Source: Alistipes sp. (GTDB lineage: Bacteria; Bacteroidota; Bacteroidia; Bacteroidales; Rikenellaceae). From it: a stretch of DNA of 10,730 bases. Below, in pieces: positions 5,881 to 10,730 of this stretch. The stretch covers positions 1 through 10,730 of the forward strand of contig JAGBTW010000119.1 of NCBI GenBank assembly GCA_017631135.1, written 5' to 3'. A program made the translations under genes and the position numbers. Each line of letters opens with the position of its first letter. Within the stretch, counting starts at the first letter, position 1. The notes below the pieces were generated by a model. The model was given only the letters and a program-made list of their open reading frames with translations, did not search any database and was not told the origin of the DNA.

Positions 5881-6627
5881 TTAGCAGTTCATTGCACCGC
5901 AGCAGTGAATAGTCTGTCCGCTCACATAACCAGAGAGGTCTGACGCAAGGAACAATGCCACGTTAGCAACATCCTCGGGGGTGCCACCGCGACGCATGGG
6001 AATCTGCTGTGCCCACTGATCCTTAACCTCCTGTGAGAGCTGGTTGGTCATGTCGGTGATGATAAAGCCTGGCGCGATGCAGTTTGCACGGATGCCACGA
6101 GGACCCATCTCCTTTGCGATAGACTTTGCAAGACCAATCATACCCGCCTTCGATGCCGAGTAGTTACACTGACCAGCGTTGCCGCTAACACCCACAACAG
6201 ATGACATGTTGATGATAGAGCCACTGCGCTGCTTTGCCATGATAGGTGTTACAGCGTGGATGAAGTTGAACGCCGACTTGAGGTTTACGTTGATAACGGC
6301 ATCCCACTGCGCCTCTGACATACGCATCATTAGACCATCCTTGGTGATGCCTGCGTTGTTCACAAGCACATCGATGCGACCAAAGTCCTCGACAATCTGC
6401 TTAACAACCTCGTGTGTCTCGTCGAAGTTTGCAGCGTTAGAGGCATAAGCCTTCGCCTTCACGCCCATAGCCTCAATCTCCTTTACAGTCTCCTCGACAG
6501 CCTCGTTTACTGCCAAGTCGGTGAATGCCACGTTAGCACCCTCCTGGGCAAAACGCATGGCAATAGCCTTGCCGATGCCACGGCCAGCACCTGTTACGAG
6601 TGCTACCTTACCTTCCAAAAGTTTCAT
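5881..6627 (-). CDS. fabG: 3-oxoacyl-[acyl-carrier-protein] reductase FabG
   Basis: NADPH-dependent reductase that converts beta-ketoacyl-ACP to beta-hydroxyacyl-ACP in fatty acid elongation; cytoplasmic, a short-chain dehydrogenase/reductase. It has 248 residues, close to the 244 of E. coli. Cofactor loop TGAGRGIG (12-19), NNAG (90-93), Asn115, and catalytic Ser143, Tyr156 and Lys160 (YSASK) are all present, as is the IAPGFI segment (184-189). The C-terminus, IHCCGAMNC, differs from the DGG-type ending of many FabGs and has three cysteines in six residues; I cannot tell whether this is clade-typical. It follows fabF by 35 bp and is the last gene of the fabH-fabF-fabG run. Among SDRs the call rests on length, motifs and the fab context. 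Confidence 0.94.
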   Translation of the reverse strand: MKLLEGKVALVTGAGRGIGKAIAMRFAQEGANVAFTDLAVNEAVEETVKEIEAMGVKAKAYASNAANFDETHEVVKQIVEDFGRIDVLVNNAGITKDGLMMRMSEAQWDAVINVNLKSAFNFIHAVTPIMAKQRSGSIINMSSVVGVSGNAGQCNYSASKAGMIGLAKSIAKEMGPRGIRANCIAPGFIITDMTNQLSQEVKDQWAQQIPMRRGGTPEDVANVALFLASDLSGYVSGQTIHCCGAMNC

Positions 6628-6662
6628 AGTGTTATCTATATCTTTGGTTTATACTCCTTCGA

Positions 6663-7916
6663 TTACTGACCATCCCACTTGCGAAGCGCCACACATGCGT
6701 TGTGACCGCCAAAGCCGAGCGAGTTAGAGATAGCCATGGTGAGTGGTGCCTCAACAGCCTTGAGAGGTGTGTAGTCGAGGTCGCACTCGGGGTCGGGGTT
6801 TGTAAGACCAATTGTTGGCGTTACAACACCATGGTGGAGCGACAATGCCGACGCGATGAGCTCCACAGCGCCTGTAGCACCAAGCATGTGACCAGTGATA
6901 GACTTCGTAGAGGTAATCTTCGCTCTCTTTGCAGCCTCCTCACCCATAGCAAGCTTGATAGCCTTGGTCTCGGCAGCATCATTAAGAGGCGTACCAGTAC
7001 CGTGTGCGTTGATGTAGAGGAGGTCCTTCTCTGCGTCGAACTTTGCCTCGTCGAGCGCCTGCTTGATAGCACGCGATGCGGGGATGCCATCGGGGCGAGG
7101 TGCGGTGAAGTGGTGTGCGTCACAGCTGTTGCCATAGCCCACAACCTCGGCATAGATCTTTGCACCACGCTTCAAGGCGTTCTCCAACGACTCAAAAATA
7201 AGCACACCTGCACCCTCTGCAATCACGAAGCCGTGACGGTCAGCCGAGAATGGGAGCGACGCCTGGAGGGGATCCTCCGAGCGTGACAACGCCTTGCTAT
7301 TTGCGAAGCCACCAATAGCCAAGGGGTGCACCGAAGCCTCGGCACCTCCTGTGATGATGGCATCAGCATAGCCGTGCTTGATAGCGCGATATGCCTCACC
7401 AGCGGCGTGAGTACCTGTAGCACACGCAGTAACTACGGGCAAACATACGCCCTGTGCATCGTGCGAAATTGCCACGTTACCAGAAGCGATGTTTGAAATC
7501 ATCATAGGCACGAAGAATGGAGAGATACGACCTACGCCCTCCTCCAACAACACCTTGGTTTGGTTTACGAAGGTGTCCATGCCACCGATACCCGAACCGA
7601 TGTATACACCAAGACGCTCGGGGTCGATGTTCTCGCCACTCTTAAGACCAGCATCTTTCATTGCATCCGATGCTGCTGCCATGGCGTATACACAATATCT
7701 GTCGCTGCGGCGTGCAAGACCCGCGTTGAGCTCATACTCCGACTGGTCAAAGTTCTTAATCTGACCAGCAACCTTCACTGGGAGGTTATACTCATCCAAG
7801 CCCTGGATGAAGTCGATGCCACAGTTGCCCTCAAGGAGGTTCTTCCAAGTCTCCTCAACATGGTTACCCACGGGGGTGATTGCACCAATACCAGTGATAA
7901 CTACTCTCTGTTCCAT
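6663..7916 (-). CDS. fabF: 3-oxoacyl-[acyl-carrier-protein] synthase II FabF
   Basis: Condensing enzyme that extends acyl-ACP by two carbons using malonyl-ACP. It has 417 residues, normal for FabF. The Cys-His-His triad is complete: Cys165 in TACATGTHA, His305 in NAHGTGTPLND and His343 in GHMLGATGA. Other typical segments are GIGAITPVG (9-17), FSADRHGFVIAEGAG (223-237) and NSLGFGGHN (398-406). The start at 7916 fits, with AAGGAA directly before the ATG. It lies 73 bp after fabH and 35 bp before fabG. An acyl carrier protein gene, a frequent fabF neighbour, is not present here. The intact triad argues against a chain-length-factor-type partner; housekeeping elongation is the likely role. Confidence 0.95.
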   Translation of the reverse strand: MEQRVVITGIGAITPVGNHVEETWKNLLEGNCGIDFIQGLDEYNLPVKVAGQIKNFDQSEYELNAGLARRSDRYCVYAMAAASDAMKDAGLKSGENIDPERLGVYIGSGIGGMDTFVNQTKVLLEEGVGRISPFFVPMMISNIASGNVAISHDAQGVCLPVVTACATGTHAAGEAYRAIKHGYADAIITGGAEASVHPLAIGGFANSKALSRSEDPLQASLPFSADRHGFVIAEGAGVLIFESLENALKRGAKIYAEVVGYGNSCDAHHFTAPRPDGIPASRAIKQALDEAKFDAEKDLLYINAHGTGTPLNDAAETKAIKLAMGEEAAKRAKITSTKSITGHMLGATGAVELIASALSLHHGVVTPTIGLTNPDPECDLDYTPLKAVEAPLTMAISNSLGFGGHNACVALRKWDGQ

Positions 7917-7957
7917 TTCCTTAACTCTTTATTTAGTGATGCCGCTCTCGCAGCACC

Positions 7958-7965
7958 CAAAATTA
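7958..7965 (-). promoter_or_regulatory. Possible internal -7 box ahead of fabF
   Basis: The minus strand reads TAATTTTG (7965-7958), a TAnnTTTG match 42 bp before the fabF ATG, in the 73-bp fabH-fabF gap. No -33 TTTG is found at the right distance. Such a site could give fabF and fabG expression independent of fabH, but a chance match in an AT-rich gap is quite possible. Confidence 0.3.
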
Positions 7966-7989
7966 CAAACGTTTTATCTGCTAATTTTA

Positions 7990-8943
7990 TTATTTAGCCC
8001 ACTCGATAATGCAAGCACCCGTTGTGAAACCTGCACCAAAGGCGCTGAATACAAGCTTGTCACCCTTGTGGAGCTTGCCCGCACGGTTAAGCTCATCAAG
8101 CAACGCTGGCAGTGCAGCAGACGAGATGTTGCCGTAGCGCTCTACGTTGTGAGGCACCTTCTCCTCCTCTACACCGAGGAAGCCACGAATAGACTCGATA
8201 ATACGGTGGTTTGCCTGGTGCAAGACATAGTACTTGATGTCGTTAGGCTCGAGACCTGTCTGGTGTAGGAGCTTGCGGATGTCGCGGCATGAGTTGGTCA
8301 CAGCATGCTTGAACACCTCGCGACCACGCATCACAAGAGGCTCGAAGTTCTCATCCTTGTCGATGTAGGGTGTAGGCTCGAGGCGACGCTGATAGTAGAG
8401 CACCTCGGTGAGCGACGATGTTGTAAGGCGAATAGCCTTGAGCTCGTCACCCTCGGTAACCACCGCAGCACCTGCGCCATCACCAAAGAGCACACATGTG
8501 CTTCGGTTCTGCCAGCTCACCATGCGCGAGGGCTCCTCGGCACATACGATAAGGATGTTCTTCGCCTTCTTGCACTGAAGCTTATCCTCGGCCATGTCCA
8601 TAGCGAAGAGGAAGCCCGCACATGCGGCGTTAATATCAACTGTAGGACATGTAGCGCCCAACTTGCCCTGAATGATACAGCTCAATGCGGGTGTTACATA
8701 CTCGTTTACTACGTTTGAACAGATAATGAAATCGATGTCGGCAGCTGTGAGTCCCGCATCCTCGAGAGCCTTGTTTGCGGCTATCACAGCGAGATCCTCC
8801 AACTTCTCCGACGAAATTACACAACGCTCTTTAATACCTGTGCGCTCTGTGATCCACTCATCTGTTGTCTCGAGGAATTGCTCGAGCATGTGGTTCGTCA
8901 CTGCACACTTTGGATGCGCCGATCCTGTTCCAATAATTTTCAT
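7990..8943 (-). CDS. fabH: 3-oxoacyl-[acyl-carrier-protein] synthase III FabH
   Basis: Starts fatty acid synthesis by condensing an acyl-CoA primer with malonyl-ACP. It has 317 residues, the same as E. coli FabH. The triad is Cys108 (DINAACAGF), His242 (LHQANHRII) and Asn272 (YGNISSAA). The N-terminal DEWITERTGIKER (28-40) and GDGAGAAV (154-161) are also typical. The gene heads the minus-strand run fabH-fabF-fabG. It lacks the rpmF or plsX neighbours common in other bacteria; upstream is a divergent LytTR-type regulator. Primer preference (acetyl versus branched acyl-CoA) cannot be judged from sequence reading. No Shine-Dalgarno is evident before the ATG at 8943. Confidence 0.95.
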   Translation of the reverse strand: MKIIGTGSAHPKCAVTNHMLEQFLETTDEWITERTGIKERCVISSEKLEDLAVIAANKALEDAGLTAADIDFIICSNVVNEYVTPALSCIIQGKLGATCPTVDINAACAGFLFAMDMAEDKLQCKKAKNILIVCAEEPSRMVSWQNRSTCVLFGDGAGAAVVTEGDELKAIRLTTSSLTEVLYYQRRLEPTPYIDKDENFEPLVMRGREVFKHAVTNSCRDIRKLLHQTGLEPNDIKYYVLHQANHRIIESIRGFLGVEEEKVPHNVERYGNISSAALPALLDELNRAGKLHKGDKLVFSAFGAGFTTGACIIEWAK

Positions 8944-9066
8944 CAGAAATATTGTATTAGTTTAACATTTATTTCGTTCCTCAAACATCCCAAGCGCGCT
9001 CACAAATCCACATAGCACACACCCCGTTTAAGGCTTTACTATGCATGCCGCACAATAGGAATGGCG

Positions 9067-9074
9067 CAAAGATA
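9067..9074 (-). promoter_or_regulatory. Predicted -7 box of the fabH-fabF-fabG operon
   Basis: The minus strand reads TATCTTTG (9074-9067), a perfect TAnnTTTG match. Transcription would start near 9061, giving a leader of about 117 nt before fabH. No TTTG -33 box lies 19-21 nt upstream, which may mean dependence on an activator; the 20-bp repeat array begins 30 bp upstream of this box. Confidence 0.5.
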
Positions 9075-9103
9075 GATGTCTCGTTCGTATACGCACGCGA
9101 ATT

Positions 9104-9153
9104 GTGGTGGAAAATGCTATTCTGTGGTGAAAACATATAATAAGTGGTAAAAA
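9104..9153. repeat. Three direct repeats at exactly 20-bp spacing, likely operator array
   Basis: GTGGTGGAAAA (9104-9114), GTGGTGAAAA (9124-9133) and GTGGTAAAAA (9144-9153) start exactly 20 bp apart, nearly two helical turns, while the intervening bases are unrelated. The last copy ends one base before the TTTG -33 box of the LytTR gene promoter, and the first lies 30 bp from the fabH -7 box. LytTR-family regulators commonly bind phased direct repeats of about 9 bp, so autoregulation, and possibly control of fabH, is a reasonable inference. Confidence 0.7.
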
Positions 9154-9154
9154 T

Positions 9155-9185
9155 TTTGCAATAAATAGTTTTTTTCTTATTTTTG
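9155..9185 (+). promoter_or_regulatory. Predicted promoter of the LytTR gene
   Basis: TTTG (9155-9158), 19 nt, then TATTTTTG (9178-9185) is a full match to the Bacteroidota consensus. Transcription should start near 9190, about 14 nt before the ATG at 9204. The -7 box includes the TTG that would be an alternative start at 9183, which rules that start out. Confidence 0.75.
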
Positions 9186-9203
9186 TCGCCAAATTATAAG
9201 AGT

Positions 9204-10172
9204 ATGAGACACTACGAAATACCAAAATTTCTTGTTTCGAGCCGCTATATCGCAGCGACAATAGCATCGGTGGTGCTCTTCTCTGCGATATTCCTTATAA
9301 GCTACAAGCCCTTCTCCTTGGCTATGTGGTTCAACCCCGACAACATGGTGAGCATGCTCTTCACGTTGCTCTTCTATGTCGGAGCAATAGTCATACTCAT
9401 CATCAGTCGCATGACGATGTACAGGCTTCAAGATAGGGTCGAAATTACCACGATGCAGTATCTGTGTTGGTTGTTTGGCGAGGCGTTAGCAATCACGCTT
9501 CTATACACCTTTGTCACCTACCGCTTCTTCGCCGACTCGGGCTACTCGGTTGTTGACATCGGCATGCGCGCGCTATTCTGCATAACTACAATTCTCGCCA
9601 TACCCAACATCCTTATCTCGTTCTATGCGGGCTATCGCTCGAAGTGCGAGGAGCTCGAAGTGGCGCAGTATGAGCTAAAGCGCCTTGGCGAGGAGTACAA
9701 CCGCCTGATAAGTCGTTCGGAGGGTGAGCGCAGAGTGCTGGAGATGATTCCGAAGAGCGACTCACTTGCGCGCAGCCCACGCATGGTGCACTTCTACGAC
9801 AATGGTGGCACACTGCGCCTTACAATAGACATCAACGCGCTATACTTCCTTGAGTCAGAGGACAATTATATAAAGATACACTACAAACACAACGACAAGA
9901 TTTCATCTTACCTCTTGCGTTGTAAGACAAGCACCATTGAAAAGAGCCTCGAGGGCAGTGCCATGGTGCGCTGTCACCGCTCCTACATCGTCAACACCAC
10001 GAAGATACGCTTCATGGGTGAGGAGCACAGGATGCGATACCTCACGCTCGACGACGATAGCATCAAGCGCATACCCGTATCAAAGAGCTACTATACAACA
10101 CTGCTCTCGTCGCTTAACACCATTGACACAAAGAAGGAGAGCCCCGAGGTGGCAGTTGTAGGCGAGGCATAG
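9204..10172 (+). CDS. Membrane-anchored LytTR-domain transcriptional regulator
   Basis: Protein of 322 residues with four predicted membrane segments (about 16-34, 49-68, 84-106 and 117-141), a short charged, probably coiled-coil stretch (148-168) and a C-terminal LytTR DNA-binding domain (about 195-300). The domain shows LYFLESEDNYIKIHY (213-227), the signature MVRCHRSYIVN (254-264) and IPVSKSYY (290-297). There is no phospho-receiver domain, so it is not a classical response regulator; DNA binding from the membrane, perhaps responding to a membrane or envelope signal, is inference. The ATG at 9204 is chosen since the promoter overlaps the upstream TTG. It diverges from fabH and lies 110 bp before a CotH-like lipoprotein gene on the same strand. 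The phased repeats next to its promoter suggest autoregulation. Confidence 0.9.
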   Translation: MRHYEIPKFLVSSRYIAATIASVVLFSAIFLISYKPFSLAMWFNPDNMVSMLFTLLFYVGAIVILIISRMTMYRLQDRVEITTMQYLCWLFGEALAITLLYTFVTYRFFADSGYSVVDIGMRALFCITTILAIPNILISFYAGYRSKCEELEVAQYELKRLGEEYNRLISRSEGERRVLEMIPKSDSLARSPRMVHFYDNGGTLRLTIDINALYFLESEDNYIKIHYKHNDKISSYLLRCKTSTIEKSLEGSAMVRCHRSYIVNTTKIRFMGEEHRMRYLTLDDDSIKRIPVSKSYYTTLLSSLNTIDTKKESPEVAVVGEA

Positions 10173-10247
10173 CGCCCTATTTCTGCTCCAACAGCACAAT
10201 AAAGAGTCTTATTTGGCACTCGTTATAGGGGATTAAAGAATAATTGA

Positions 10248-10255
10248 TACATTTG
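10248..10255 (+). promoter_or_regulatory. Predicted -7 box of the CotH-like gene
   Basis: TACATTTG matches TAnnTTTG and lies 27 bp before the ATG at 10283, predicting a leader of about 22 nt. No TTTG is present 19-21 nt upstream. The 110-bp gap after the LytTR gene holds no clear terminator and none of the GTGGTGAAA-type repeats. Confidence 0.5.
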
Positions 10256-10282
10256 CATCAAGTAAATAATAATTTTTTAGAT

Positions 10283-10730
10283 ATGAAGAGATTTGGCTTT
10301 CTTACTACTGTTGTTATGCTACTAATGTCGCTCACGGTGGCATGCGTTGATGACAACGATTTCATCTTGCCCGACAACGGCAATGAGCAACCCAACGAGG
10401 GCAACGATGACAAAGATGATGGAAAGGGTGACGAAGAGGAGACCCCTACACCCCAGCCCCCTGTAAACGGAGACTATCCCGATAGTTCTTGGGCATCAGA
10501 TGGCATGAGGTGGGTATTCGACATGGAGGCGCTGCCCGAGATACATATCGAGGTGAGCGAGGAGGAGTGGAACAGACTCCTTGAGGAGTACGACCGCAAT
10601 AGCGACACCAATGCCTATATACACTGCGACGTAGATTTCGAGTCCAAGGGCGAGTCACACAGCTTCGAGGATGCGGGTCTACGCTTGCGTGGCAACACCT
10701 CGCGCCGCCGCCCCGAGGGCAATGGTGGCG
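10283..10730 (+). CDS. CotH-family surface lipoprotein (partial, N-terminal part)
   Basis: The frame runs from the ATG at 10283 through the right edge: 149 codons seen. Residues 1-20 form a signal peptide (MKR, then a hydrophobic stretch) ending in LTVA-Cys21, a lipobox-like site. The following VDDNDF is acidic, resembling the Bacteroidota lipoprotein export signal that sends lipoproteins to the cell surface. A low-complexity linker rich in Asp, Glu, Asn, Gly and Pro spans about 30-62. Then MRWVFDMEALPEIHIEVSEE (74-93) and LRLRGNTSRRRPEG (133-146) match the start of the CotH domain as found in Bacteroidota lipoproteins. CotH of Bacillus is a spore-coat protein kinase; whether this protein has kinase activity cannot be judged because the catalytic part is outside the window. 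It follows the LytTR gene by 110 bp with its own -7 box. Confidence 0.82.
   Translation, partial: MKRFGFLTTVVMLLMSLTVACVDDNDFILPDNGNEQPNEGNDDKDDGKGDEEETPTPQPPVNGDYPDSSWASDGMRWVFDMEALPEIHIEVSEEEWNRLLEEYDRNSDTNAYIHCDVDFESKGESHSFEDAGLRLRGNTSRRRPEGNGG

Noticed and set aside
6639..6646. TATCTTTG on the plus strand, an antisense promoter into fabF
   Set aside because: A single 8-bp match with no -33 box or downstream feature; likely chance.
6702..7286. Long plus-strand open frame inside fabF
   Set aside because: Shadow of the clearly identified fabF frame, without motifs of its own.
7807..8268. Plus-strand open frame across the fabF/fabH junction
   Set aside because: Antisense to two well-supported genes; no promoter or recognisable domain.
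9183..9203. TTG start giving a 7-residue longer LytTR protein
   Set aside because: The TTG is part of the TATTTTTG -7 box, so it would not be in the transcript; ATG at 9204 is used.

Overview
The window reads as chromosomal DNA of a Bacteroidota bacterium, most likely order Bacteroidales. Most putative promoters follow the Bacteroides pattern (a -7 box TAnnTTTG, sometimes with TTTG 19-21 nt upstream). Shine-Dalgarno sequences are mostly absent or weak. A DksA-like protein has a degenerate zinc finger, and the lipoprotein at the right edge has an acidic stretch straight after its lipidated cysteine. I cannot name the genus from sequence alone.

Layout, left to right. (1) Positions 1-1891, minus strand: murG followed 5 bp later by murC (C-terminus beyond the left edge), two consecutive steps of peptidoglycan precursor synthesis, with a promoter near 2042-2073 and a leader of about 145 nt rich in inverted repeats. 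(2) 2177-2686, plus strand: msrA, divergent from murG, with a -7 box so close to the ATG that the mRNA should be nearly leaderless. (3) 2720-4066, minus strand: an AT-rich AAA ATPase/DUF4143 gene that looks like a horizontally acquired single-gene cassette, preceded by phased 33-bp repeats and an inverted repeat. (4) 4216-4738: a DksA/TraR-family regulator with its own promoter and a strong intrinsic terminator. (5) 5009-5806: proC, proline synthesis. (6) 5881-8943, minus strand: fabH-fabF-fabG, the initiation, condensation and first reduction steps of type II fatty acid synthesis. (7) 9204-10172, plus strand: a four-pass membrane protein with a C-terminal LytTR DNA-binding domain, divergent from fabH. 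Between the two promoters lie three direct repeats at exactly 20-bp spacing. (8) 10283-end: the N-terminal part of a CotH-family surface lipoprotein.

Most genes are housekeeping (cell wall, lipid, proline, oxidative repair, global transcription control). I see no CRISPR, tRNA, rRNA, IS element or obvious multi-gene defence system. The most interesting material is regulatory: the 20-bp-phased operator array next to a membrane-bound LytTR regulator, the 33-bp-phased repeats ahead of the ATPase cassette, and the repeat-rich murG leader. All promoter and operator calls are from reading the sequence only.
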